This document shows, in pieces, positions 43,760-54,418 of a stretch of 64,000 nt of DNA. Below the pieces are notes generated by a model. It did no database searches. It was not told where the DNA came from and saw nothing but the letters and a program-made list of their open reading frames with translations. The translations under genes and the position numbers were made by a program. How positions within the stretch are numbered: the first letter of the stretch is position 1; each line of letters begins with the position of its first letter. Source of the stretch: Archangium gephyra (GTDB lineage: Bacteria > Myxococcota > Myxococcia > Myxococcales > Myxococcaceae); the NCBI RefSeq assembly GCF_001027285.1, contig NZ_CP011509.1:4596501-4660500 (forward strand), read 5' to 3'.

Positions 43760-45262
43760 ATGGCCCAGGTTCGAAAGATCCTCATCGCCGATCCCGACCT
43801 CGAGTCGGTCCGCCCGCTCTCGCGCTCCTTGCGCACGCGGGGCTACCAGGTGCACTACGCGCCGGATGGCTCGCGCGCGCTCGAGGTGGCGGTGCTGCGC
43901 CATCCGGACCTCATCCTGTTCGATGAGGCGTGCCGGATGCTGGATGCGCGCACCTTCATCAACATCCTGCGCACCAACCCGCGCACGGATGACATCCCGG
44001 TGGTGGTCTCCACCGGCCAGTTCGAGGCGGACAGGCTGCGCGGCCTGCGCGACGGCTTCCTGCGCAAGCCCTTCAACATCGACGAGGTGCTCTCCCGCAT
44101 CGAGCACGTCTTCCGCCGCAACGAGGCGGCGAAGGACCTCAAGAGCGAGGTGCAGGAGATCGAAGGCTCGCTCAGCCAGCTGAGCATTCCGGATCTGATG
44201 CAGATCCTCGGGATGAACAAGCGCAGCGGGAAGCTGACGCTGGAGCGGGGCAACGAGCGCGGGGAGATCGTCGTGGTGGACGGCCGCCCGGTGAACGCGC
44301 GGGTGGGCCGCGCCGAGGGCGAGAAGGCCCTCTTCCGGCTGCTGGTATGGAGCGAGGGCTCCTTCACCTTCTCCCCGGGGAACACGGGCGGCAAGCCCCG
44401 CATCCAGCGCGCCGTGGACGACGCCCTGCTGGAGGCGATGCGCCAGGCGGACGAGGTGAACCGGCTGTTGCCGGGGCTGCCGGCGCGCAATGTCCGGCTG
44501 GTGCTCGCGCCGGAGGCGGACCTGACGCAGGACCAGCACCCGGTGACGGCGCAGGTGGTGGAGCTGCTGCGCCAGCCGCGCGCGCTCGGCGAGGTGTTGG
44601 ACCTGGCGCCGGCCACGGACCTGGAGGTGGTGGGCGTGCTGCACACGCTCCTCCAGAAGGGCGTGGCCCGCATGTCCGAGCCCGAGCGGGACGAGGGCAG
44701 TGGTCCTCTGCTCGGGCCCGCGGAGCTGCACTCGCTGCGCGGACGCATCCTCCGGGGACGGGGGCCCTCGCGCGAGGCCACCGCCAAGGTCTTCGTCTGT
44801 GGCAGCGGCCCGGCGGTGGCGCGGCGGCTGTTGTCGCAGCTGCCGGACATCGCGGCGGTGGCGGCCGAGCCCGCCGCGGTGCGCAGCGGCTTCGGGACGC
44901 TGGGGCGGTTGGACCTCAACGAGCTGCTGCACCTGGACTTCTGCGTGCTGCCTCCGGCGGAGGCGGCGAGGCCGCTGTGGCGCCCGTTCAGCTCGGGGGG
45001 CGTGGGCGCGCTGCTCTTCGATGTCTCGGAGGCGGCGGTGAAGTTGGCGCACTTCCTGGCGTGGGACATCCGCATGCCGGTGGTGCTGGTGGGCCATCCC
45101 GTACCACCGGAGCTGCAGGGGGCTCCCGCGGGCGCGGCCAGCGTGGGCGAGGACCTCACCGAGGCGGTGCGCAGCCTGCTCCTGCTGGCGCTCAACCCGG
45201 CGCCGATGCTGCCCGGGGTGCCGCAGTCGCAGGCGCCCCGGCTCAACGCCACCGCCAGCTGA
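43760..45262 (+). CDS. Response regulator with DUF4388 (PATAN-like) domain
   Basis: 500 residues. The receiver at 1-120 has Asp11/Asp13, a phosphoacceptor Asp55 in LILFDEACRM and Lys in FLRKPFN; the Pro usually found after the phosphoacceptor is missing. Residues about 130-240 form a DUF4388 domain (GSLSQLSIPDLMQILGMNKRSGKLTLERG, then GEIVVVDGRPVNARVG), common in myxobacterial signalling proteins. A winged-helix-like stretch follows (PVTAQVVELLRQPRALGEVLDLA). The C-terminal about 180 residues have a P-loop-like start (AKVFVCGSGPAVARRLL) of uncertain function. It lies downstream of the degenerate-GGDEF regulator gene. Confidence 0.85.
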   Translation: MAQVRKILIADPDLESVRPLSRSLRTRGYQVHYAPDGSRALEVAVLRHPDLILFDEACRMLDARTFINILRTNPRTDDIPVVVSTGQFEADRLRGLRDGFLRKPFNIDEVLSRIEHVFRRNEAAKDLKSEVQEIEGSLSQLSIPDLMQILGMNKRSGKLTLERGNERGEIVVVDGRPVNARVGRAEGEKALFRLLVWSEGSFTFSPGNTGGKPRIQRAVDDALLEAMRQADEVNRLLPGLPARNVRLVLAPEADLTQDQHPVTAQVVELLRQPRALGEVLDLAPATDLEVVGVLHTLLQKGVARMSEPERDEGSGPLLGPAELHSLRGRILRGRGPSREATAKVFVCGSGPAVARRLLSQLPDIAAVAAEPAAVRSGFGTLGRLDLNELLHLDFCVLPPAEAARPLWRPFSSGGVGALLFDVSEAAVKLAHFLAWDIRMPVVLVGHPVPPELQGAPAGAASVGEDLTEAVRSLLLLALNPAPMLPGVPQSQAPRLNATAS

Positions 45263-45274
45263 GCCGAGGATGTT

Positions 45275-45305
45275 CCCTCTCCCTTGGGGAGAGGGTCAGG
45301 GTGAG
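45275..45305. repeat. Palindromic repeat, copy C (inverted orientation)
   Basis: A perfect 9-bp inverted repeat CCCTCTCCC-TTG-GGGAGAGGG (45275-45295) is followed by TCAGGGTGAG, the reverse of the CTCACCC flank in copies A and D. It lies between two convergent stop codons. Confidence 0.8.
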
Positions 45306-45316
45306 GGTCTTCCCCC

Positions 45317-46863
<1,547 letters not shown>

Positions 46864-46867
<4 letters not shown>

Positions 46868-47322
46868 GCACTCCGTCTCGGGGTAGGAAGCTCGTTGAGG
46901 ACGAGCCAGTACATGCCCAGCTGCCGCACCGCGTCGAAGAAGGCGGTGACGTCCACGGGCTTGTGGACGAAGCTGTTGACGCCGAGCTGGTAGCCCTCCA
47001 CCAGGTCGCGCTCTTCCTTGGACGAGGTGAGGATGACCACGGGCAGCATGCGCGTCTGCTCGTTGGCGCGGATGCGCCGCAGCACCTCCAGGCCGTCGAT
47101 GCGCGGCAGGTGCAGATCCAACAGCACCACCTGGGGCCGGATGTCCGGATCCCGCTCCGCGTGCCGGCCCTGGAGGAAGAGATAGTCCAGTGCCTCGGCC
47201 CCGTCGCGCACGACGACCACGGGGTTGTGGATGTTGCTCTTGCGGAAGGCCCGGAGGGTCATCAGCTCGTCGTCGGAGTTGTCCTCGACGAGCAGGATGA
47301 CGCGTTGGTGGGGGTCATACAT
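46864..47322 (-). CDS. Single-domain response regulator (Rcp1-like)
   Basis: 152 residues from ATG 47322. Acidic pocket LVEDNSDDE, phosphoacceptor Asp69 in VVLLDLHLPRIDG, Thr in VILTSS and Lys in VHKPVD are all present. The insertion around YLFLQGRHAERDPD is typical of Rcp1-type regulators that pair with phytochrome-like kinases. No output domain is present. It overlaps the upstream kinase gene by 8 bp and the downstream hybrid kinase gene by 4 bp, so it probably shuttles phosphate between the two. Confidence 0.92.
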
Positions 47323-48955
47323 GGTGGCCCTCAGTTGCTGTCGGACGGGCTGGAGGAGGGAGGAACAGGCGGGGGAGCGTCTCGTGGAGGGTGAAGTAGA
47401 ACGCGGCGCCCTGACCCACCCGGCCCTCGCCCCACACCCGCCCCCCATGGCGGCGGATGATGCGCTGCACCGTGGCCAGCCCCACGCCGTTCCCCTCGAA
47501 CTCCTGCTGCGTGTGCAGCCGTTGGAAGACGCCGAAGAGCTTCTTCTGGTACTCCATGTCGAAGCCCGCCCCGTTGTCCCGCACGAAGTAGACGCGCCCG
47601 GTTCCGGTCCCGCTCTCCGGCAGCGTGCCGAACTCGATCTCCGCCACCGGTTTCTCGCGGGTGAACTTCCAGGCGTTGCCCATCAGGTTCTCCAGCACCA
47701 GGCGCAGCAGCTGGGAGTCACCCCGGTCCACCAGGCCGTCCTGGAGCTGGAAGCGCACGGCACGCTCGGGCTGCCAGCGCTGGAGCTGCTCGGAGATGGA
47801 GCGCGAGATGCCGGACAGGTTGACTTCCGTCTCCACGAACTCGGTGCGGTTGACGCGCGAGAGCGCGAGGATGCCGTCGATGAGCTCGGCCATGCGCTGC
47901 GAGGAGGCACGGATGCGCTGCAGGTAGTCCAGGCCGGTGGCGTCGAGCTTGTCGGCGCAGTCCTCGGACAGGGCGAGCGTGAAGTTGGAGATGCTGCGCA
48001 GCGGGGCGCGCAGGTCATGGGCGACGGAATAGGCGAAGGCCTCCAGCTCGCGGTTGGAGAACTCGAGCTGGGCGGTGCGCTCGGCGATGCGGCGCTCCAG
48101 CTCCGCGTTGAGCTGGCGCACCTGCTCCTCGGCCTGGCGGCGCTGGGTGATGTCGGTGATCATCGCCATGGCGCCGATGTACTTGCCGGTCTCGTCGTAG
48201 AGGGGGCCGGTGGACACCAGGGTCCAGAGCACCGTGCCGTCCTTGCGCACCAGGCGGAAGTCGTTGAGGACGGCGGAGCGCCCCTGGCGCCGTTGCTCGA
48301 CGTACTGCTGCATGAGGGGGATGTCCTCGGGGCAGATGACGTCGAAGAGCGTCTTGCCCGTCATCTCATCGACCGCATAGCCCAGCATCTGGCACAGGTA
48401 GCGGTTGGCGTAGATGGTGCGGCCGTCGACGTCCACCGTCCAGAGGCCCTCCTGCGCGGACTCCACGAGCAGCTGGAAGCGCAGCTCGGTGCGGCGCTGA
48501 TCGGCCTCGGCCATCCGCTGCTCGTGGGTGTCGCGCATGCTGAGGGTCACCCCGAGGATGTTCCCCTGGCTGTCACGCACGGGCCGGGCGATGGAGTGGA
48601 CGTGCCGGCCCTCCGGGTGCGTGGCGTTGCGCATGAAGAGGTCCTCTTCAGGCGAGGGCTCGCCCTGGAGGGCGCGGTAGATGGGCAGCCGCTCGGAAGG
48701 GCAGCGCGTCTTCGTGTCCGGGTAGAAGATGCCGTAGCGCTCGCTCCACGCCTCGGGCGCGGCGTCCACGAGTCCCACGCCCAGAATCTTGCGGGCCGTG
48801 TCGTTGAAGTAGAGCAGCCGCCCCTTCGCGTCGGCCACGGCCAGTCCTTCCGCGGCGTTGTCGAGGATGGCCCGGAGCAAGGGCTGGTACTGAGGCTGGA
48901 AGAGGCTTTCGGCCAGCTCGTCAGGAGGCAGGGTCGAGGAAGGCGTCGCGGTCAT
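47315..48955 (-). CDS. PAS-PAS sensor histidine kinase (phytochrome-type kinase core)
   Basis: 546 residues from ATG 48955 (48982 is an alternative). Two PAS domains are present: about 25-150 (LRAILDNAAEGLAVADAKGRLLYFN) and about 165-285 (LLVESAQEGLWTVDVDGRTIYANR, with PAC YIGAMAMITDITQRR). A coiled linker leads to EAFAYSVAHDLRAPLRSIS with the phospho-His. The HATPase has LVLENLMGNAWKFT, DNGAGFD and GNGVGLATVQ. No membrane segment is seen. The AHDLRAPL kinase type often pairs with Rcp1-like regulators, as encoded next. It heads the three-gene operon. Confidence 0.92.
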   Translation of the reverse strand: MTATPSSTLPPDELAESLFQPQYQPLLRAILDNAAEGLAVADAKGRLLYFNDTARKILGVGLVDAAPEAWSERYGIFYPDTKTRCPSERLPIYRALQGEPSPEEDLFMRNATHPEGRHVHSIARPVRDSQGNILGVTLSMRDTHEQRMAEADQRRTELRFQLLVESAQEGLWTVDVDGRTIYANRYLCQMLGYAVDEMTGKTLFDVICPEDIPLMQQYVEQRRQGRSAVLNDFRLVRKDGTVLWTLVSTGPLYDETGKYIGAMAMITDITQRRQAEEQVRQLNAELERRIAERTAQLEFSNRELEAFAYSVAHDLRAPLRSISNFTLALSEDCADKLDATGLDYLQRIRASSQRMAELIDGILALSRVNRTEFVETEVNLSGISRSISEQLQRWQPERAVRFQLQDGLVDRGDSQLLRLVLENLMGNAWKFTREKPVAEIEFGTLPESGTGTGRVYFVRDNGAGFDMEYQKKLFGVFQRLHTQQEFEGNGVGLATVQRIIRRHGGRVWGEGRVGQGAAFYFTLHETLPRLFLPPPARPTATEGHHV

Positions 48956-49160
48956 GGGATGGGCGGGAGGCCTGTCGAGCATAGCGATTCCCCGGAGAAA
49001 GAGTCATCCGGGTGACAGGGTTCCATGGCTTGCAAGCCCGGTGCTTCACCCACAGAGCGGGAGTGCTCGCGAGGAGTTGATCCACGGGGCCTTTTCAGGA
49101 TCTTCCGCCGCCCGGGGCCCTTCACCGATGAAGGACCGGACACCCGGTGCTCCCGGTAAA

Positions 49161-49496
49161 TCAGAGGTCGCCTGCGAGTGCGTCACGCACGCCCGGTAAC
49201 TGGGCGAGCAACTCCAGCTCGGCGGCCTTCAAGTGGGAGACGCGGCGGCCGGCGATGCGCTCGAAGTGCAATTCGAGCCGGTGCTCGCCCTCGGCGTCGA
49301 GGTGGCGGAAGAGGCGGGCGCGCCGGCCCTCCCGCACGCAGGCGAGGATGTCCTGGTGGAGGCTCTTCAGCCGGCGGGACACCTTCAGCGCCATCCGACC
49401 CTCGGGGGTGTCGAACGTGTGGAAGTGCCGGTTGCGCGACAGGGGGCGCGCGGGATCATGGAGCCTCTCCACGAGGCGCCGAACGAATGGGTCCAT
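49161..49496 (-). CDS. Small hypothetical protein
   Basis: 111 residues from ATG 49496, which I prefer because it precedes the conserved-looking MDPFVRRLVERLHDPARPLSR. It is basic (FDTPEGRMALKVSRRLKSLH, REGRRARLFRHLD) and helical, with no signal peptide or known motif. It is divergent from the TPR lipoprotein gene, 40 bp apart, so their promoters overlap. Between its stop and the PAS kinase gene start about 205 bp hold no recognisable feature. Confidence 0.6.
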   Translation of the reverse strand: MDPFVRRLVERLHDPARPLSRNRHFHTFDTPEGRMALKVSRRLKSLHQDILACVREGRRARLFRHLDAEGEHRLELHFERIAGRRVSHLKAAELELLAQLPGVRDALAGDL

Positions 49497-49536
49497 CGAC
49501 GCCGCAGGATAACATCCGCTACCCTGCATCTCAGCG

Positions 49537-50856
49537 ATGCAATCGATATTTCCCCGCCTGCTCTGCGTACTGCCGCTGCTGCTTCCGCTTGCCTGCAAGG
49601 ACCCGGACACACTCTCCGTTCAAACCCGGGAGCAGAAGTTCCAGGCGAAGATGAGCGAGGGCCAGGCCCTGCTGGACAGTGGCGAGCCCGAGCAGGCCGC
49701 GAGGGCCTTCGAGGCGGCCTCGGGGCTGATGCCCGACAACCCCGAGCCGCTGATGCAGATGGCCGAGGCCCGGCGCCGGGAGGGCAACACGGGGGCGTCC
49801 ATCCTCGCCCTCAAGCGGGCCATGACGCTCAATCCGGCGCAGGCGCCGGAGATCAAACGCAAGCTCGCCGAGCGCCACGAGCACGACGGGCGCCTGCGCG
49901 ACGCCATCTCCGTGTTGCTGGAGCTGCGGGAAGCCGACGAGCTCGGGGACCTGGACGTCCTGAAGCTGGCGCACCTGCAGACGGAGGTGGGAGAGCACCA
50001 GGCCGCGTTCCAGACGCTGGAGCGCATCCTGCGCGAGCGCCCGGACGACGTGGACGCCAAGGTGGTGGAGGCGGAGATCCTCCTGGCCAAGGGGGACGAG
50101 GTGCTCGCCGGCAAGTTGATGGACCGGCTCCTGGAGGAGCAGCCGGGGCTCACGGCGGCGCGGAAGCTGCGTGCCCGCTTCTTCCTGCAGAGTGGCTACG
50201 CGGAGTACGCCGAGCAGGACCTGGCGGCGGTCTCGGGTGAGGAGGCCACGAAGCCGGACTTCGTCGCGCTGAAGGCGCGGGTGCTCACGAAGCTCGAGCG
50301 CCACGCGGACGTGGAGGCGCTGCTGACGGGGGCGGTGGCGAAGTACCCGCAGAACGCGGACCTCATCGCCCGGCTCGCCGAGACGCGGCTGACGCTGGGC
50401 AACAAGGCCGGGGCGCTGGCGGCGGTGGAGCAGGCGCTGAAGGCGCAGCCGGACTCGGCCCGCGCGCTCTATGTCCGGGGCCGGGTGCAGGAGACGCAGG
50501 GGGACCTCAAGCGCGCGAAGGAGGACTTCGGCGCCGCCCTCCAGCACAATCCCCGCCTGGTGCCAGCGCTCTCGCGGATGTGGCGGCTGCAGGAACAGGC
50601 CGGTGAGAAGGAGGAGGCCCTGGTGTCCCTGGAGCGGCTCGTGGACGCGAACGAGGCCTCGCTGGAGGAGAAGGTGGCGCTGGCGAACCTGTACGCGCAG
50701 ACGCGGCGGCGGCCGGATCGGGGCCTGAAGCTCATCGCCGAGGCGCTCAAGCAGGACGCGGGCAACCCCGAGTACCTGGACATCCAGAAGGCGCTGAAGA
50801 AGGCCCTGCCCAGGAAGAAGAAGTCAGGGCCCATCATCATGCGCGGACGCTGGTGA
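49537..50856 (+). CDS. TPR-repeat lipoprotein
   Basis: 439 residues. The signal LLCVLPLLLPLAC is a lipobox with Cys20; the next residue is Lys and then Asp. The mature protein is built of about ten TPR-like helical pairs, for example EQAARAFEAASGLMPDNPEPL, NTGASILALKRAMTLNPAQAPE, GALAAVEQALKAQPDSARALYV and KRAKEDFGAALQHNPRLVPAL. The C-terminus is basic (ALPRKKKSG). It should sit on a membrane facing the periplasm as a protein-assembly scaffold. The specific system is unknown. Confidence 0.82.
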   Translation: MQSIFPRLLCVLPLLLPLACKDPDTLSVQTREQKFQAKMSEGQALLDSGEPEQAARAFEAASGLMPDNPEPLMQMAEARRREGNTGASILALKRAMTLNPAQAPEIKRKLAERHEHDGRLRDAISVLLELREADELGDLDVLKLAHLQTEVGEHQAAFQTLERILRERPDDVDAKVVEAEILLAKGDEVLAGKLMDRLLEEQPGLTAARKLRARFFLQSGYAEYAEQDLAAVSGEEATKPDFVALKARVLTKLERHADVEALLTGAVAKYPQNADLIARLAETRLTLGNKAGALAAVEQALKAQPDSARALYVRGRVQETQGDLKRAKEDFGAALQHNPRLVPALSRMWRLQEQAGEKEEALVSLERLVDANEASLEEKVALANLYAQTRRRPDRGLKLIAEALKQDAGNPEYLDIQKALKKALPRKKKSGPIIMRGRW

Positions 50857-50875
50857 TGAGCGGGGCCGCCACCGG

Positions 50876-51691
50876 CTACGCGGGCGGACGCTGTCCCCAG
50901 ACGCCGAAGATGGTGGGGCCGTAGAACCAGGCGTTCGGATCCTTCAGGCGCTCGGAGTATTGGTCGAACTGGGCGCGCGTGAGCAGCCGCATCTTCTCCG
51001 CGTACGGCCAGTGCTGCTCGCCGGTGAGCCGGTGGAACTCGGCGGTGGGGCTGCCCCCGGAGAAGTAGAGCATCTCCCCCTCGGCGTTGACGTTCTGCAG
51101 GCCCCGCCGCTGGAAGGTGCGCGGCAGCGTCCGCGCCCAGTCCACGGCCGTGCCCGCGGCGCGCCCCATGGCGTGCATGATCTCCACCACCTGGAGGAAG
51201 GGCCCGGTGTCGTTCTGGAAGAGCGAGAAGGTCTCCATCTCCTCCAGCAACAGCCAGCCACCCGGTTTGAGCGAGGAGATCAGCCGCTCCACCAGCTCCT
51301 CCCGCTCGGCCAGGTGCTGGAGCACCATCCGGGAGTGCACGAGATCGAAGGTCCTCTCGGGAGGCCGCATCGTGGTGATGTCTTGCTGGCGCACCTCGAG
51401 GATGGCACTGGCCGCGTCGGCGACGAACTCGGTGTTCATGTCCACGGCCAGCACATGGCCGTGCGGTGCCACCCGGTAGCTCATCCAGCGCGCGATGGAG
51501 CCGCTGCCACAGCCCACCTCGAAGCAGCGCCACCCCTCCTTGATGCCCAGCCCCTCCATGCGCCGCAGGGTGATGTGATCGGCCATTCCCTCGATGGCTT
51601 GCAACCGCCGGCGCCCCTGCATGCCGGAGTTGCCCAGGTCCTGTTTGTAGCCCTGGATCTTCGCTGCCATCGTCTCGACCTGTGAGGTCAT
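50876..51691 (-). CDS. SAM-dependent methyltransferase
   Basis: 271 residues from ATG 51691. Class I fold: motif I CFEVGCGSGSIARWM, HVLAVDMN (motif II acidic residue), FDLVHSRMVLQHLAEREEL (motif IV) and LKPGGWLLLEEME. The substrate is unknown, but the form resembles small-molecule or UbiE/Mcf-like methyltransferases. It is followed on the complementary strand by the TPR lipoprotein gene 3' end, 20 bp away. A second methyltransferase gene lies upstream on the same strand, about 100 bp away. Confidence 0.85.
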   Translation of the reverse strand: MTSQVETMAAKIQGYKQDLGNSGMQGRRRLQAIEGMADHITLRRMEGLGIKEGWRCFEVGCGSGSIARWMSYRVAPHGHVLAVDMNTEFVADAASAILEVRQQDITTMRPPERTFDLVHSRMVLQHLAEREELVERLISSLKPGGWLLLEEMETFSLFQNDTGPFLQVVEIMHAMGRAAGTAVDWARTLPRTFQRRGLQNVNAEGEMLYFSGGSPTAEFHRLTGEQHWPYAEKMRLLTRAQFDQYSERLKDPNAWFYGPTIFGVWGQRPPA

Positions 51692-51792
51692 GTGGTCCAC
51701 CCCAGATGTAATGGGGGGGCGAGCATAGCGTGTGAGCCGCGCGCTTTCCGACCCCCCCTCAGAAGGACCTGCCCCCCACCGCTGGGGCCACA

Positions 51793-52761
51793 TCAGCTTT
51801 CACTTCTGGACAGCACGGCCACGTAGCCGGCGACAGGTTGACCGGCTTGCTTGCGCAGCGTCTCTTCCCGCACCAACACCGGGTGCAGGTAGGCCGCACT
51901 GGCGCAATCCCGGAGGTAATCGAGGTGGTGGACATAGCGCGCGGTGGGCTGGAGCCGGTAGCCTGGCTCGGTGCCCTTCTCCACGGTGAAGGCGAACAGG
52001 CCTCCGGGAGTGAGCCGCCGGGCCACGTGCTGGAAGAGTGTTTCCAGCGCGCCGAAGTAGACGAGCACGTCCACGGCGACGATGAGCTCATGACTCGCCG
52101 TGGAGGCGGCGAGCTCCGCGGTGATCTCCCCGGCCCGGAGGGCGTCGTACACGCCGCGCTCGCGCGCCTTGTCCAGCATGCCCGTGGACAGGTCGATGCC
52201 CTCCAGCCGCCGGGCGAAGGGCCGGAGCAGGGGACCGGCCAGTCCGGTGCCGCACCCCAGGTCGAGCACGTCCAGCTCCCGCCGTCCGCCGAGCACCGAG
52301 CGCACCGCGTCCACGAGCCGCTCGGGCGCGCGGTAGGAGAGGAAGCCGCGCAGGCTGTCGTCGAAGCTGGGGGCGTAGAGATCGAAGAGCGCGGCGACAT
52401 GGGCGTCGGCCATGCGCTCGGGCGGGGCGCCGCCGGTCTCTGCCGCTTCCATGTAGGCGATCGCCGCGTCCCGGGCCGGCTCGGGGATGCGCAGCTCGTG
52501 GCAGCGCCGCTCGTGCAGGTGGCGGCGGAGCGCGACCACCTCGCTGGCGCGCCCGTTCTCCTGGAGGATGGAGATGAGCATCTTCAGCGAGTCCTTGTCG
52601 TCCGGCTGCTGGTCGAGGTGCTCGCGCAGCGCCGCCTCCGCCGCCAGCGGCTCCCGCCAGGACCAGAGCACGTGGGCCGCGTAGGTGGCGGGCACGAGCT
52701 CCGCCCCTTCGAATCCACACGCTTCCAGGCGCGCACGCCAATCGATGGGAGAGGGCTTCAT
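51793..52761 (-). CDS. Methyltransferase with TPR-like N-terminal region
   Basis: 322 residues. The N-terminal about 100 residues are helical repeats (WREPLAAEAALREHLDQQPDDKDSLKMLISIL), like one or two TPRs. The methyltransferase domain follows: LDVLDLGCGTGLAGPLLRP (motif I), RLEGIDLSTGMLDKARERG (II), LIVAVDVLVYFGAL (IV) and LTPGGLFAFTVE. The pattern is that of TPR-methyltransferases of unknown substrate. It is divergent from the SDR gene with 78 bp between. Confidence 0.85.
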   Translation of the reverse strand: MKPSPIDWRARLEACGFEGAELVPATYAAHVLWSWREPLAAEAALREHLDQQPDDKDSLKMLISILQENGRASEVVALRRHLHERRCHELRIPEPARDAAIAYMEAAETGGAPPERMADAHVAALFDLYAPSFDDSLRGFLSYRAPERLVDAVRSVLGGRRELDVLDLGCGTGLAGPLLRPFARRLEGIDLSTGMLDKARERGVYDALRAGEITAELAASTASHELIVAVDVLVYFGALETLFQHVARRLTPGGLFAFTVEKGTEPGYRLQPTARYVHHLDYLRDCASAAYLHPVLVREETLRKQAGQPVAGYVAVLSRSES

Positions 52762-52838
52762 GGGCTTTGCCAGAAGCTACCCCCTGGAGATCCACATGGC
52801 CATTGACGCCGGGCTGGCACCCTTGGAAGCGTGGCGTC

Positions 52839-53645
52839 ATGGACAACCTGGTGCGGGCACGCAAATACGCGGTGGTGACGGGCGCCTCCAGTGGCATTGG
52901 CCGGGAGCTGGCGTCGCTGCTGGCGCGCGAGGGGTATGCGCTGGTGTTGGTGGCCCGGCGCACCGGCCCCATGCAGGAGCTGGCGGAGGAGCTCCAGCGG
53001 GCCCACGGAGTGCCCTCGGTGGTGGTGGGGGCGGACCTGGCCACGCCCGAGGGGGTGTCCACCGTGGTGAACGAGCTGAAGACGCGCCAGCTGGACGTCG
53101 AGGTGCTGGTGAACAACGCGGGCTTCGGGCTGGCGGGGAACTTCGAGGTGCTGCCGGCGGAGCAGCAGGTGGGGATGTTGGACCTCAACGTCCGGGCGCT
53201 CACCGCGCTCACCCGCGAGCTGGTGCCGGGGATGGTGGCGCGCAAGCGCGGGTACGTGCTCAACGTGGCCTCGCTGGCGGCCTTCACGCCGGGCCCGTTC
53301 ATGTCCGTGTACTACGCGAGCAAGGCGTACGTGCTGTCCTTCTCCACCGCGCTGCACTCGGAGCTCAAGGGCCAGGGGGTGACGGTGACGGCGCTGTGCC
53401 CGGGGTACACCGAGACGGAATTCGCCGCGCGGGCGGCGGAGCACCAGAAGGCGCGGCTCTTCAGCGGGCCCATGGGGACGAGCAACGCGCGCCAGGTGGC
53501 CGAGGCGGGCTTCCGGGGCCTGCTGAGGGGCAAGGCGGTGGTGGTGCCCGGGCTCTCCAACCGCCTCTCGGCCTGGTTCCTGCCGCTGGCCCCACTGGCG
53601 TTGAAGCTGCGCATCTCCGCGTACATGAACGCGAGCGAGCCCTGA
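52839..53645 (+). CDS. Short-chain dehydrogenase/reductase
   Basis: 268 residues from ATG 52839. Nucleotide-binding VVTGASSGIGREL, then VLVNNAGFG, the Ser of VASLAAF and catalytic YYASKAYVLSFS (Tyr and Lys) are all present. The basic VARRT after the second strand suggests NADP(H). Classic SDRs of about 260 residues reduce or oxidise lipids, sugars or keto compounds; the closest style is the DltE/YqjQ group acting on fatty or ketoacyl substrates. The substrate cannot be read. Confidence 0.92.
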   Translation: MDNLVRARKYAVVTGASSGIGRELASLLAREGYALVLVARRTGPMQELAEELQRAHGVPSVVVGADLATPEGVSTVVNELKTRQLDVEVLVNNAGFGLAGNFEVLPAEQQVGMLDLNVRALTALTRELVPGMVARKRGYVLNVASLAAFTPGPFMSVYYASKAYVLSFSTALHSELKGQGVTVTALCPGYTETEFAARAAEHQKARLFSGPMGTSNARQVAEAGFRGLLRGKAVVVPGLSNRLSAWFLPLAPLALKLRISAYMNASEP

Positions 53646-53710
53646 GCGGTGGGGCGCCCATGGCCAGCGAGGGCCTTCTGCCTCCAGAATGGGCCGGGGA
53701 GGAGCGTTCG

Positions 53711-54241
53711 ATGAGTGGGGACAAGCGGTGCCCTTCGTGCCGGGGGCGGATGCAGCGGTTCTTCGCGGTCGGAGTCGAGCTGGACCGGTGCCGCTCGTGC
53801 CGGGGCGTGTGGCTGGACGCGGGGGAGCTCTCCGAGGTGCTCCTGAGGGAGGTGTCACCGCGGCCGGTGGCGGGCCGGAGCGAGCGCCCGTGTGCCTTCT
53901 GCTCGCGCCCGATGCGCACGGCACAGCTTCCCGGAGGGGTCGCGGTGGAGACGTGCGAGCGCTGCCGGGGCATCTACCTGGACGAGGGCGAGCTGGAGCA
54001 CCTCACCTTCGGCACGGAGGACTCGGCGCCGCTCGCCGCGAACGTCAGTCCCGAGAAGCGGTTCTTCTTCTTCTACTGCGTGAGCTGTGGCGAGCGCTTC
54101 CCGCTCAACGAGGCGCGGAATGGAGAGGGCGGGCTGCACTGCACGGGCTGCGCTCCCTCCGCGCAGCCGCCTTCCGCCGAGGAGGAGCAGCCGGTGAAAC
54201 AGGTGGGCGGATGGTTGAGTCGGTGGTTCGGCCGGAGTTAG
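53711..54241 (+). CDS. Zinc-ribbon (TFIIB-type) protein
   Basis: 176 residues from ATG 53711, with GGGGAGGAG upstream; ATG 53660 is possible. Two tandem zf-TFIIB modules are visible: CPSCRGRMQRF with CRSCRGVWLDAGEL, and CAFCSRPMRT with CERCRGIYLDEGEL. A third ribbon-like CVSCGERF with CTGCAP follows near the C-terminus. Each CxxC pair set can bind zinc. The function of these small zf-TFIIB proteins is unknown. The gene is followed 9 bp later by rubredoxin, so the two metal proteins are probably co-expressed. Confidence 0.82.
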   Translation: MSGDKRCPSCRGRMQRFFAVGVELDRCRSCRGVWLDAGELSEVLLREVSPRPVAGRSERPCAFCSRPMRTAQLPGGVAVETCERCRGIYLDEGELEHLTFGTEDSAPLAANVSPEKRFFFFYCVSCGERFPLNEARNGEGGLHCTGCAPSAQPPSAEEEQPVKQVGGWLSRWFGRS

Positions 54242-54250
54242 AGAGACGGA

Positions 54251-54418
54251 ATGAACAAGCGCTACCGCTGCATCATGTGCGAGTACATCTATGACCCGGC
54301 CGTGGGGGATCCCGACTCCGGCATCGCGCCGGGCACGCCCTTCGAGCAGATTCCGGACTCCTGGTATTGCCCCCAGTGCGGCGCGAGCAAGGCCGACTTC
54401 GAGCCGATGGAGGATTAG
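54251..54418 (+). CDS. Rubredoxin
   Basis: 55 residues. Cys7-x-x-Cys10 ([12 protein letters not shown]) and Cys40-x-x-Cys43 ([10 protein letters not shown]) form the single-iron site. The length and the aromatic core (Tyr, Trp) are canonical. It is a small cytoplasmic electron carrier. It is 9 bp after the zinc-ribbon gene and its stop overlaps the convergent stop of the DUF2378 gene by three bases. The redox partner is not visible in this window. Confidence 0.95.
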   Translation: MNKRYRCIMCEYIYDPAVGDPDSGIAPGTPFEQIPDSWYCPQCGASKADFEPMED

